From Bacillota bacterium (lineage in GTDB: Bacteria > Bacillota > Clostridia > Peptostreptococcales > Anaerovoracaceae), in NCBI GenBank assembly GCA_016286935.1, contig JAEEUO010000002.1, forward strand, positions 1-17,097: DNA of 17,097 nucleotides, given 5' to 3'. Every line of letters begins with the position of its first letter. Positions within the stretch are counted from its first letter, which is position 1. Of the stretch, positions 1 to 7,605 are shown in pieces. The notes under the pieces were generated by a model. That model did no database searches and was not told the origin of the DNA. It saw nothing but the letters and a program-made list of their open reading frames with translations. The position numbers and the translations under genes were made by a program.

Positions 1-936
1 GTGGATGATTCGGATCTTCACGCCGCCGTTCACGCAGCGCGCCATCAGAGAGGCCCACAGGGCGAAATAGGCGCGGTCCGACGTCATCCAGTCCGTCGGC
101 TCGTCGGAATACAGAAGCAGCTCTCCGCCCTCGCGCGCGGCGTCGGACAGAAACCGGACGACGGCGGCGCGGAGCCCCTCCGTTCCTTCGTAACGGGACG
201 ATACGGGAACGTCCGGAGCCTCCGGCACGGAGGCGGGAAGACCGGCGCCCGGATGGAAGGCGTCCAGCGACCGCAGGAACTGGCCGCCCATCGCCGCCCT
301 GTCCTCCTCCTGGGAGGCGTCGTAAAGCCACGCCGCGACCGTGTCCGCGTTCAGTTCCGCCGCGTCCGTGCCGCACAGCTCCGCCAGCGCCCGCAGTTTT
401 CCGCTCTTCCGCGCGGACGCGGCGAGAACGGCGCCCAGCCTCTCGGAGAGCTGCGCGTTCCCGTGCGGGGAATAGATGCCGGAGCGGTAGCGGCTGATGA
501 GGGAGCTGTCGACGTTCAGGAGGGCGGCGAGATGGACGTTGGAAAGGGACAGCAGGGACATGGCCCGGTCCAGCTTTTCCCCGAAGACGTGGCGCTGGCG
601 GTTCCGGGCGCGCTTGCTCTTCGGCGTGACCGTGCCGCGGGGAAGCGATACCGTTTCCGTATCGTAGAGCCACGCGATCAGCGCGGGGATCAGCGTCTCC
701 CGGCCGGTGTCCGCCGCACCGCAAAGATCCGCCAGAACGGGGAGCAGGTTTTCATAATCCGAGTAGCCGTAGACGCCCTCCGCAAGCGACGCGACGCTGC
801 GGCTCGAGGGCTTCGGCGCCCGGTTGCCGGTCTTCAGTTTGGAGATGTTGCCCGAGGAGCAGCCTGCGTAGCGGGCGATCTCGGTGTTGTTGCATTGAAG
901 GCGTTCAAAGAGCGCGTTGATCCGGTCGGACAGCAT
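1..936 (-). CDS. Tandem-HTH transcriptional regulator (partial, C-terminus off the left edge)
   Basis: An open frame runs from ATG at 936 to the window edge (312 codons, no stop). AAAGGAGG lies just upstream of the ATG and a good promoter lies beyond it. Residues 1-55 form a Xre/Cro-like helix-turn-helix (TEIARYAGCSSGNISKLKTG). Residues about 118-172 form a second one (NVHLAALLNVDSSLISRYRSG). Each is followed by a similar tail, LADLCG...AWLYD at 69-91 and LAELCG...AWLYD at 184-205, so the protein looks like an internal duplication of one HTH-plus-tail module. Residues from about 253 (GLRAAVVRFLSDAAREGGELLLYSDEP...) begin a third, unrecognised domain that is cut off. It is divergent from the SLH surface protein and probably controls that gene and itself through the inverted repeat at 975-1009; this is inferred from layout. 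No family name or ligand can be given. Confidence 0.82.
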   Translation of the reverse strand, partial: MLSDRINALFERLQCNNTEIARYAGCSSGNISKLKTGNRAPKPSSRSVASLAEGVYGYSDYENLLPVLADLCGAADTGRETLIPALIAWLYDTETVSLPRGTVTPKSKRARNRQRHVFGEKLDRAMSLLSLSNVHLAALLNVDSSLISRYRSGIYSPHGNAQLSERLGAVLAASARKSGKLRALAELCGTDAAELNADTVAAWLYDASQEEDRAAMGGQFLRSLDAFHPGAGLPASVPEAPDVPVSSRYEGTEGLRAAVVRFLSDAAREGGELLLYSDEPTDWMTSDRAYFALWASLMARCVNGGVKIRIIH

Positions 937-963
937 GGCGGATCCTCCTTTCGTGATACGTCC

Positions 964-992
964 AGTATACGCGATGGACAACATTTCTGCAA
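964..992 (-). promoter_or_regulatory. Sigma-70-type promoter of the tandem-HTH regulator
   Basis: Read on the minus strand, -35 TTGCAG (992-987) and -10 TATACT (969-964) are separated by exactly 17 bp. They lie about 28 bp upstream of the regulator start codon. One arm of the inverted repeat (975-982) falls between the two boxes, so a protein bound there would block the promoter. Confidence 0.7.
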
Positions 993-1009
993 TGAATAAA
1001 AGTTGTCCA
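975..1009. promoter_or_regulatory. Spaced inverted repeat in the divergent gap, candidate operator
   Basis: TGGACAAC at 975-982 and GTTGTCCA at 1002-1009 are exact inverted copies. Pairing continues inward (TTT at 984-986 against AAA at 998-1000) with one A/A mismatch, giving 12-bp arms around an 11-bp centre. The left arm sits inside the regulator promoter. The right arm lies about 27 bp upstream of the probable -10 of the SLH gene. Two half-sites spaced this far apart would suit a protein with two DNA-binding modules, such as the adjacent tandem-HTH regulator; that link is inference. Confidence 0.6.
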
Positions 1010-1035
1010 ATATGGAACGCGACCTCCGTCGGCGG

Positions 1036-1083
1036 TATACTGTACTTGCGAAAGTTCGCTCTTTTTGGCTTTCCGCAAGGAGG
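1036..1083 (+). promoter_or_regulatory. Probable -10 box and ribosome binding site of the SLH gene
   Basis: TATACT at 1036-1041 is a good -10. The best-spaced -35 (TGGAAC, 1013-1018) is poor, so the promoter may need an activator; the TGGACAAC-type half-site at 1002-1009 is placed for that. AAGGAGG at 1077-1083 lies 7 bases before ATG 1091. It fixes that start over the in-frame upstream ATG at 917, which has no comparable site and would overlap the divergent gene. Confidence 0.5.
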
Positions 1084-1090
1084 TTCGACT

Positions 1091-4000
1091 ATGAAAAAAC
1101 GCTTCTTCCCATTGTTTCTGGTGCTTGTGCTCTGCGTCGGGCTGTTCCCGGCACCGGTCCATGCCGATACGCATACCCACGGCGACGGTTGGACCGCGTG
1201 GACAGACCCGAAGAGCCTGCCGTCCACGGCGGGCAATTACTACCTGACGACCGACGTGACCGTCAGCGGCGTCCAGCATCTGGCCTGGAGCGCGCCGTCA
1301 GGGGTCACCAGGATCTGCCTGGAAGGCCATACGATCAACTGGTACAACAGCAAATATTCCAATTATAACCGGAATATCATGCGCGTCTATTCCGGCTCCG
1401 AGCTCCACATCTACGACAAAGACGACAACTCGGGCAAGATCACCGGAGGCGCCGCGACCTGGCAACGGAGCGATCCCAACGAGTTTTACTGGTGGCACGG
1501 CGGCGGCGTGTTCGTCGACGGCGGCAGGTTTTATCTCCACGGCGGCCAGATCACCGGGAACGGCGCTGTCGCAGGCGGCGGCGTCGAGGTCACGAACGGC
1601 GGCTATTTCGAGATGTCCGGCGGCGTGATCTCCGATAATACGGCCGACGGCACCAACTGGCCCTTTGCGGGCGGCGTTCAGGTCGAGGGCGGTTCGACCT
1701 TCACGATGACGGGCGGCACGATCACCGGGAACCATGATTACTGGAACGGACAAGAATATGTGAGGCGGTGGGGCGTATACATCAGCGCCGACAGCACCTT
1801 CAACGTTTCCGGAGACGTGAACATCACCGGGAACGTCGGCGAATATAACGTGCTCCTCGGCGAAGGCGTGAAGATCAACGTGACCGGCCCGCTTTCGGAG
1901 GATGCCCGGATCGGCGTCACAACCTGGAACAAGACCGAAGAAGGCAATACGACGGCCATTACCACCGGCCTCCCGGGGAACGGAACGCTGTCGAATTTCA
2001 TCTGCAACCAGAACGAGAAGGATAAGAATGCCAACAACGGCTTCCGCCTCAGCGGCGGCAACATTGAAGCGTTCTACGGCACGCCGTATACCGTCAGCGT
2101 GACGGCCGGCGATCATATGACGAAGACGGACAAATCCGGCGCGGCATCCCAGACCGTCGTCGGGACGATGATCGACGTCGAATATACGGCCGAGGACTGC
2201 TACGCGTTCCCGGCGGATTACGAATCCCTCGGAACGACCTCGGGCGTTACCGTCACACGCGTCGACGCGAATAAGATCCGGATCTCCGGCACGCCCACGG
2301 AAAACGTGAACTTCGTTCTCGGCACGGCGCAGCCGGTCGAGGATCTCTATCCGCTGTGGATCGGAGGCGTGCGGATCCGGGAATCGAACAAGGACGATAT
2401 CACGTCGTCGATCAGCGCGGCGTATCCGGGCTCCGCGAGCGGCACCGCCGCCTATGACCCGGACAAGAACGAACTCACGCTGGACGGCTTTACGCTGACG
2501 AACCAGAGCGGCGGCACGCTGCCCCGCGATTACCAGGGAATCTATTACGAGGGAACGGCCCCCCTGTCCGTCGTTCTGAACGGGAACAGCGCCGTGACGT
2601 CCCGTAGCACCGCGGACACGAATACCGCTGCCCTCCAGACGACTGCGGACGTGGCGTTCACGGGCTCCGGAAAGCTGGTCCTGACCGGCGCCGACACGTC
2701 GGGATACGGATACACATACGGGATCAACTGCAAGAGGGTGACCGTCGACGGACCGACCGTCGAACTGTACGGCGGGACCTCCGCGGGAGGGTATTCCTAC
2801 GGTCTGTACGGCGACCTGGATCTGAAGAGCGGAACCGTCAAGGCGATCGCGGGGACAGCGACGTCCTACTACTCCTACGGTATTTACGGAAACGCCGCGG
2901 TGGCCGGCGGGAGCCTGACGGCCGGCGGCGGAACCTCGTATTATTCGAACACCGGTATTTACGGAGGCCTCACTCTGGACGACGGGACGGTGGACGTCCA
3001 GATCGGCACGAACACGAACACTTCGAGCGGCTATGACTGCCGCGGCATCTACAGCACCTCCACGGTCAACGGCGGATCGCTGACGATTACCGGCGGATCC
3101 AGTCCGCGCGGCAGCGTGATCGGCGTATACAACCAGCTGAACGTCACGGACGGGACCGTGCGCATCGAAACGGGGGACGCCCCGAATGACAACATCTGCG
3201 TCAACGGTTATCTGTACGTCGGCAAGGACGGCGAATCGAGCGACGCGTCGGTCACGCTGATCGCCGGGAGCGCGGGCGATGAGAGCACGGGCGTCAATTC
3301 GACGGTAACCGTTTACGGCGGAACGCTTGACGTCACCGCGGGATCTTCGACGAGCACGAGCAACGGCGTCTGGGGGACCTTCTATCTGTACGGCGGCGCT
3401 ACCCGGATCGTGTCCGGAACGGCTCCCTACAGCTACGCCGTCAACGGCACGCCGTATTTCTATCGCAGCGGCTCGCTCGAACTGATCGCCGGCGACGGTT
3501 CCACCGCTTCCCAGGCGACCACGAATGCCGTCTACGTCTCCTCCGACAGCAAGACGGAAGTCGACGTCGTCTCTCCGAATCCGGACGGCTCGTCCCCGGT
3601 GCCCTACGTGAAGGAGGATTATGCCCAGTACCGGTACCTGAAGACCGGCCTGTCCTACAATCTCTGGGTCGGCGACACGCGGGTGACGGAGAAGAACGCT
3701 TCCGACGTCTTCAACGACGGCACGGTCTCGTTCGACGCGGCCACGGCGACGCTCCGGCTCAACGGCGCGACGCTGAACGCGTCCGGGGCGAGGGCGACCA
3801 TCGAATACGGCGATCACGATCTCGGCGCACTGACGATCGAATGCACGGGCGCGAACACGCTGAACTATGCCGGAACCGGCCGGTACAACGTCTACAACGA
3901 CGCCTATGATAACAATAACAGCAAATACTATCCGCTGACGGTCAAACTGCAGAACGGCGCTTCGCTCGATCTCTCCGCCGCCGCGGTCAGCTCGGGTTCC

Positions 4001-6292
4001 GGCGTCTATCCGTACGGGATCTATACGCCCGGGGAGCTGGTCATCGACGGAGCCGGAACGGTCAACGCCACAGGCGCGGACCTGACGGGCACCGCCCTGG
4101 GCGCCGGTGCGGGCGTCTACTGCTATGATCTCACGCTCTCCGGCGGCGCTGTGCTGAACGCCACGGGCGGAGACTGCGACGGAGTATACAACGACCGGAT
4201 GAGCGACAGCTACGGCGTCCAGATCGAAGGGGGAGACCTGACGATCGGCGACGGTTCGAAACTGAACGCCTCCGGCGGATCGGTCATCGGATCGAACAAC
4301 TCCAGCTACCCGGCGGTGAGCGCCGGCCTCGTGATGCGCCCTGAGCATACGGTCACGCTGAGCGGGACCGGAAAGGCGCTCGTAACGGGCGGCACGTTCA
4401 ACGGGAGCGGCTACGGCGGATCCTACGGCCTCTTCCTTCTCGGCTGGGATCCCGGCGCGGTGACGTTCGTGACGAACGGCGGAAACACCTCCTTTGATAT
4501 GCGCGGCGGAAGCGCTCACTCCGCGATCTATTACATCTACGGAAACTACTCGTTCGCGCGCGATCCGGAGAAGACGGATCTGACGACGTTTGAAAGCGCG
4601 GACAGCACGACCGGCACGGAGGCGGTCGATTCGACGGTCTCCTTCTACGGGAGGAACGCGGCGGACAAGCGGATCCTCATCACCGGGCGGGCCGTCTACA
4701 GCGTCGCGATCACCGCGGGAACCGGCATGACGCCCGCCGCGGCCTACAACGAAACGGTCAAGGGCCCGGACGCGATGACGGCGCAGACGTACACCGCGGA
4801 CGAGGGGTATTACTTCCCGACGGACTACACCGGCGCGGCGCAGAACGGCGTCACCGTGACGCGCGACAGCTATACGGAGATCACCGTCTCCGGCACGCCG
4901 ACGGCCGACGTCGATCTGACGCTTCCCGCGGCGATCGCGAAGACGGTCCTTCCGACACCGGCGGCGACCTTCGTCGCGGACGGCGCGGATTCCGGCGTCC
5001 TGACGATCCAGGCGGCCGGTTCCTATCAAGCGGTGTACAAGGACAGCAGCGGCGGAGACACCGGAATGTACACCGTCCAGGCGCAGGCGAACGACTGGCC
5101 CGTGAACAAGATCGGACCGGGAACCATGACCGTCCGCGCGGTCCCGGATCTGCTTGACGCGGACGCGCAGGCCACGAAGCTTCAGAGCGCGCCTCTTGAG
5201 ATCACCGTCACGAAACCGGACAAGCCCGCGGTCTCCTCGACGAACTGCACGACCGAGGACAACAACGACGGCACGATCACCGGCGTGACTGCGGCGATGG
5301 AATACAGCGAGGACGGTACGAACTGGACGGACGGAACCGGCGCGGACCTCACGGACCTCGTTCCCGGCACGTATTACGTGCGCGTCAAGGCGGCCGGCAC
5401 GGCGCTTGCCTCCGACACGCTGCGACTCAGTATCAGCGGCTTCAACACGTACGTTCCGGAGGATGAACCGAACCTGGAGATCGTCGACGCGACGGAACAG
5501 CACGCGGACGAGTATCCGGACGAAACGGTCTTCGAACGGACGAGCCCGTACTACCAGACCGCGGAACAGGAATACACGATCCCCTACGAGCCGAAGGAAG
5601 ATGAGAACCCGAAGCGCGTGACCGTATCGAAGGTCGGCGCGGACGGCGAACTCGTGAAGCTCGACGCGGAATACGACGAAGAGGCCGGCGGCTACGTCGT
5701 CCGGGACGACGGCACGACCGCGACGTACGTCGTCGGATACGCGCCGTTCCCGTATGAAGACGTTCAGGAGGACGACTGGTACTACGACGCCGTCGACTGG
5801 GCCGACGTCGAAGGCATCACCGAGGGAACCGAAGAGACGCTGTTCGAGCCCGAAACGAAGACGAGCCGCGCGGACGCGGTGACGCTCCTCTGGCGCGCGG
5901 CGGGATCGCCCGAGCCCGCCGGGACCGCGTGCCCGTTCACGGACGTTCCCGCGGACGCGTATTACGCGAAGGCCGTCCTCTGGGCGTATGAGAACGGCAT
6001 CACCGAAGGCGTCGCGGACGATCTCTTCGGATCGGACGATCCGGTCACGCGCGCGGACTTCGCCGTCTTCCTCTACCGCTACATCCAGTCGACGGGCGGC
6101 GGCTTCACCGGCCTCTGGGCGTTCCCGCTCAACTTCGAGGACGCGGCGCTCGTTCCGGATTACGCGTATGAGGCGTTCTGCTGGCTCGTGATGAACGGCA
6201 TCGTCGAAGGCGACGGCGGAAACCTCATGCCGCTTCGCGACTGCTTCCGCTGCGAGGCCGTGACGATGCTCTTCCGGGCGTTCGGCGAATAA
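1091..6292 (+). CDS. Secreted SLH-domain surface protein with beta-helix repeats
   Basis: The 1733-aa protein begins with a classical signal peptide (MKKRFFPLFLVLVLCVGLFP, probable cleavage after APVHA near residue 26). Residues about 30-250 carry glycine-rich turns such as GGVEVTNGGYFEMSGGVISD, typical of right-handed beta-helix (pectate-lyase-like) folds. Two modules of about 80 residues (333-413 and 1203-1281) are clear duplicates, each running from a VTAG/ITAG strand to (I/V)SGTPT. Regions starting LWIGGVRI (about 422) and LWVGDTRV (about 858) are another repeated pair, followed by (G)IYG/GGSLT-type repeats. Residues about 1376-1450 look Ig-like. Three SLH domains start near 1553, 1616 and 1682 and end at the stop. 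SLH domains normally bind pyruvylated secondary wall polymer, so it should be displayed on the cell surface. No catalytic motif is recognised; an adhesin or structural role is likely but unproven. Confidence 0.93.
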   Translation: MKKRFFPLFLVLVLCVGLFPAPVHADTHTHGDGWTAWTDPKSLPSTAGNYYLTTDVTVSGVQHLAWSAPSGVTRICLEGHTINWYNSKYSNYNRNIMRVYSGSELHIYDKDDNSGKITGGAATWQRSDPNEFYWWHGGGVFVDGGRFYLHGGQITGNGAVAGGGVEVTNGGYFEMSGGVISDNTADGTNWPFAGGVQVEGGSTFTMTGGTITGNHDYWNGQEYVRRWGVYISADSTFNVSGDVNITGNVGEYNVLLGEGVKINVTGPLSEDARIGVTTWNKTEEGNTTAITTGLPGNGTLSNFICNQNEKDKNANNGFRLSGGNIEAFYGTPYTVSVTAGDHMTKTDKSGAASQTVVGTMIDVEYTAEDCYAFPADYESLGTTSGVTVTRVDANKIRISGTPTENVNFVLGTAQPVEDLYPLWIGGVRIRESNKDDITSSISAAYPGSASGTAAYDPDKNELTLDGFTLTNQSGGTLPRDYQGIYYEGTAPLSVVLNGNSAVTSRSTADTNTAALQTTADVAFTGSGKLVLTGADTSGYGYTYGINCKRVTVDGPTVELYGGTSAGGYSYGLYGDLDLKSGTVKAIAGTATSYYSYGIYGNAAVAGGSLTAGGGTSYYSNTGIYGGLTLDDGTVDVQIGTNTNTSSGYDCRGIYSTSTVNGGSLTITGGSSPRGSVIGVYNQLNVTDGTVRIETGDAPNDNICVNGYLYVGKDGESSDASVTLIAGSAGDESTGVNSTVTVYGGTLDVTAGSSTSTSNGVWGTFYLYGGATRIVSGTAPYSYAVNGTPYFYRSGSLELIAGDGSTASQATTNAVYVSSDSKTEVDVVSPNPDGSSPVPYVKEDYAQYRYLKTGLSYNLWVGDTRVTEKNASDVFNDGTVSFDAATATLRLNGATLNASGARATIEYGDHDLGALTIECTGANTLNYAGTGRYNVYNDAYDNNNSKYYPLTVKLQNGASLDLSAAAVSSGSGVYPYGIYTPGELVIDGAGTVNATGADLTGTALGAGAGVYCYDLTLSGGAVLNATGGDCDGVYNDRMSDSYGVQIEGGDLTIGDGSKLNASGGSVIGSNNSSYPAVSAGLVMRPEHTVTLSGTGKALVTGGTFNGSGYGGSYGLFLLGWDPGAVTFVTNGGNTSFDMRGGSAHSAIYYIYGNYSFARDPEKTDLTTFESADSTTGTEAVDSTVSFYGRNAADKRILITGRAVYSVAITAGTGMTPAAAYNETVKGPDAMTAQTYTADEGYYFPTDYTGAAQNGVTVTRDSYTEITVSGTPTADVDLTLPAAIAKTVLPTPAATFVADGADSGVLTIQAAGSYQAVYKDSSGGDTGMYTVQAQANDWPVNKIGPGTMTVRAVPDLLDADAQATKLQSAPLEITVTKPDKPAVSSTNCTTEDNNDGTITGVTAAMEYSEDGTNWTDGTGADLTDLVPGTYYVRVKAAGTALASDTLRLSISGFNTYVPEDEPNLEIVDATEQHADEYPDETVFERTSPYYQTAEQEYTIPYEPKEDENPKRVTVSKVGADGELVKLDAEYDEEAGGYVVRDDGTTATYVVGYAPFPYEDVQEDDWYYDAVDWADVEGITEGTEETLFEPETKTSRADAVTLLWRAAGSPEPAGTACPFTDVPADAYYAKAVLWAYENGITEGVADDLFGSDDPVTRADFAVFLYRYIQSTGGGFTGLWAFPLNFEDAALVPDYAYEAFCWLVMNGIVEGDGGNLMPLRDCFRCEAVTMLFRAFGE
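2087..2329 (+). repeat. Duplicated protein module in the SLH protein, copy 1
   Basis: This encodes residues 333-413, starting YTVSVTAGDHMTK and ending ISGTPTENVNFVLGTA. It is homologous in order and spacing to copy 2 at 4697-4933. Shared features are xVxxTAG, a YTAE/YTADE...F/YFP-DY strand, GVTVTR, and xISGTPT or xVSGTPT. Confidence 0.75.
4697..4933 (+). repeat. Duplicated protein module in the SLH protein, copy 2
   Basis: This encodes residues 1203-1281, starting YSVAITAGTGMTP and ending VSGTPTADVDLTLPAA, and is the partner of the module at 2087-2329. The copies are diverged, so this is an old domain duplication and not a recent DNA repeat. Confidence 0.75.
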
Positions 6293-6303
6293 GACAAAAA
6301 CAG

Positions 6304-6333
6304 CCGGTTTGCGCGAAAAAAAGCGCAAACCGG
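6304..6333. terminator. Hairpin after the SLH gene
   Basis: CCGGTTTGCGC (6304-6314) pairs perfectly with GCGCAAACCGG (6323-6333) around a GAAAAAAA loop. It starts 11 bases after the SLH stop codon. On the minus strand the stem is followed by TGTTTTTG, a U-tract; on the plus strand none follows. It is therefore best read as a back-up stop for transcripts arriving from the sugar operon, and may also protect the 3' end of the SLH mRNA. Confidence 0.65.
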
Positions 6334-6356
6334 GCCGTGATACCAAAACACGAAAA

Positions 6357-6396
6357 AAACGGCGCAGAGAGGCGATTAAGGCCCTCTGCGCCGTTT
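6357..6396. terminator. Bidirectional rho-independent terminator between convergent genes
   Basis: AAACGGCGCAGAG (6357-6369) pairs perfectly over 13 bp with CTCTGCGCCGTTT (6384-6396), with a 14-base loop. The minus strand continues into a long T run, and the plus strand into TTTGTATTT. It lies 4 bases past the ROK stop codon and so ends the seven-gene minus-strand operon; it can also stop SLH transcripts. Confidence 0.85.
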
Positions 6397-6400
6397 GTAT

Positions 6401-7579
6401 TTACGCGTCGAGAAGGACGCTCTTCAGATAGACCGCCGCGGGGCCGGCGTAGGGCTCGTAGGAGCCGAGCGTCGTGTAGATGATGCGGCTTTCGTCGTAC
6501 GCGCCGTCGTACGCGGCGCAGGCGCGGATGAACATCGACCGGAGCGTCGGGTTGCGGAAGAGGTTGCCCGCGAGGATGATGCGGTCCGGCGCGAGGATCG
6601 TTCCGGCGTTGACGATCGACCGCGCGAAGAGGTCGACGGCTTCGTCGAAACGGCGCTTCGTCGCTTCGTCCGCGTGCTCGTACGCGCTCGCGAACGTTCC
6701 GGGGGTGAAGGGGAGGATCCGGTTCAGCGCGTCGGCGGAGACCATCGTCTCGAGGCAGCCGGTCCTTCCGCACGAGCACCGCTCGCCGGCGGGATCGACG
6801 ATGAGATGGCCGAGCTCGGCGGCGCGGCCGCGGGTGCCCTTGTAGATGACGCCGTCGGTGACGACCGTCGCGCCGACGCCCGGGCCCCATTTCAGGATCA
6901 GGAGGTGGTCCTTCGTCCGCCCGTCGCCGAAGAGCATCTCGGCCGTCGCGAACGCGTCGACGTTGTTTTCGCAGAGGACGGGAAGATGAAGCTCGCGCTC
7001 AAGGATCCGCGCGACCTCGACGGGCGCGTCCCAGATGCCGTAGGCGTGGAGCGCGGCGCCGCGTTCGGGATCGACCGGGCCGACCGCGCCGACGGAGCAG
7101 CATTCGATCCGGCGCGCGGCCTCCGCGCGGAGGGAGGAACTCAGCGCGCGGCACGTGTCGGCGACGCGCGCGAGGAAGGCTTCGGGGGAAACGGAAGCGT
7201 CGGTCGGGATGACGCGGATGAGCGGCAGCCCGTCGCCGCTCACGGCGTTGCGCAGCAGCCTGCCTTTCCGGTCGACGATCGCGACGGCCGTTTCGGACGA
7301 TTCGATGTTGACGGCATAACAGTATCCCGCGTCGGCGGCGATGTCGAGCAGGACCTTCCGCCGTCCGACGGAGCCGGAGCGGGACCGGTCCGTTCCGGTC
7401 TCGGTTAGGACGCCCTCGTCGAGGAGGGCGGTCGTGATCTGGGAAACGGACGCGGCCGTCAGGCCCGTCATCTCCGCGATGTCGGTGCGGGAAACGGGTC
7501 CTTTGGCTTCGATGCAGTTCAGGATCAGGGCGCGGTTCTCCTGACGGACGCGCTCCATGTTCATGCCGGTTTTCGTCAT
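6401..7579 (-). CDS. ROK-family transcriptional regulator of the sugar operon
   Basis: The protein has 392 aa, the usual length for NagC/XylR-type ROK regulators. Residues about 10-65 are a winged helix-turn-helix (SRTDIAEMTGLTAASVSQIT). The rest is a ROK sugar-binding fold with the zinc motif H258...C268-S-C270-GRTG-C275-LE. The kinase ATP motif DxGGT is absent (NIESSE at 91-96), and the catalytic Asp of ROK kinases (EN-D-AN) is Asn206, so this is a sensor-repressor and not a sugar kinase. ATG 7579 is preceded by AAAGGAG. It is the last gene of the operon, 26 bp after the isomerase, so its own level would rise on induction. The likely target is the palindrome at 14819-14843, and the likely effector is the pathway sugar or an intermediate; both are inferences. 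Confidence 0.9.
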   Translation of the reverse strand: MTKTGMNMERVRQENRALILNCIEAKGPVSRTDIAEMTGLTAASVSQITTALLDEGVLTETGTDRSRSGSVGRRKVLLDIAADAGYCYAVNIESSETAVAIVDRKGRLLRNAVSGDGLPLIRVIPTDASVSPEAFLARVADTCRALSSSLRAEAARRIECCSVGAVGPVDPERGAALHAYGIWDAPVEVARILERELHLPVLCENNVDAFATAEMLFGDGRTKDHLLILKWGPGVGATVVTDGVIYKGTRGRAAELGHLIVDPAGERCSCGRTGCLETMVSADALNRILPFTPGTFASAYEHADEATKRRFDEAVDLFARSIVNAGTILAPDRIILAGNLFRNPTLRSMFIRACAAYDGAYDESRIIYTTLGSYEPYAGPAAVYLKSVLLDA

Positions 7580-7605
7580 ACCGGTTTCTCCTTTCCTATA
7601 ACCAA

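Noticed and set aside
917..1090. N-terminal extension of the SLH protein from ATG 917
   Set aside because: It would run through the promoter/operator region and into the divergent regulator gene, and would bury the signal peptide. ATG 1091 has AAGGAGG and begins directly with the signal peptide.
1298..6346. A 1682-codon open frame antisense to the SLH gene
   Set aside because: Arg/Val-rich composition with no motifs, no ribosome binding site, and exactly opposite a gene with a signal peptide and SLH domains. It is open because the GC-rich codon usage of the sense gene rarely uses TTA, CTA or TCA.
6401..7579. ROK protein as a sugar kinase of the pathway
   Set aside because: It has an N-terminal winged HTH, lacks the DxGGT phosphate motif and has Asn206 at the catalytic Asp.
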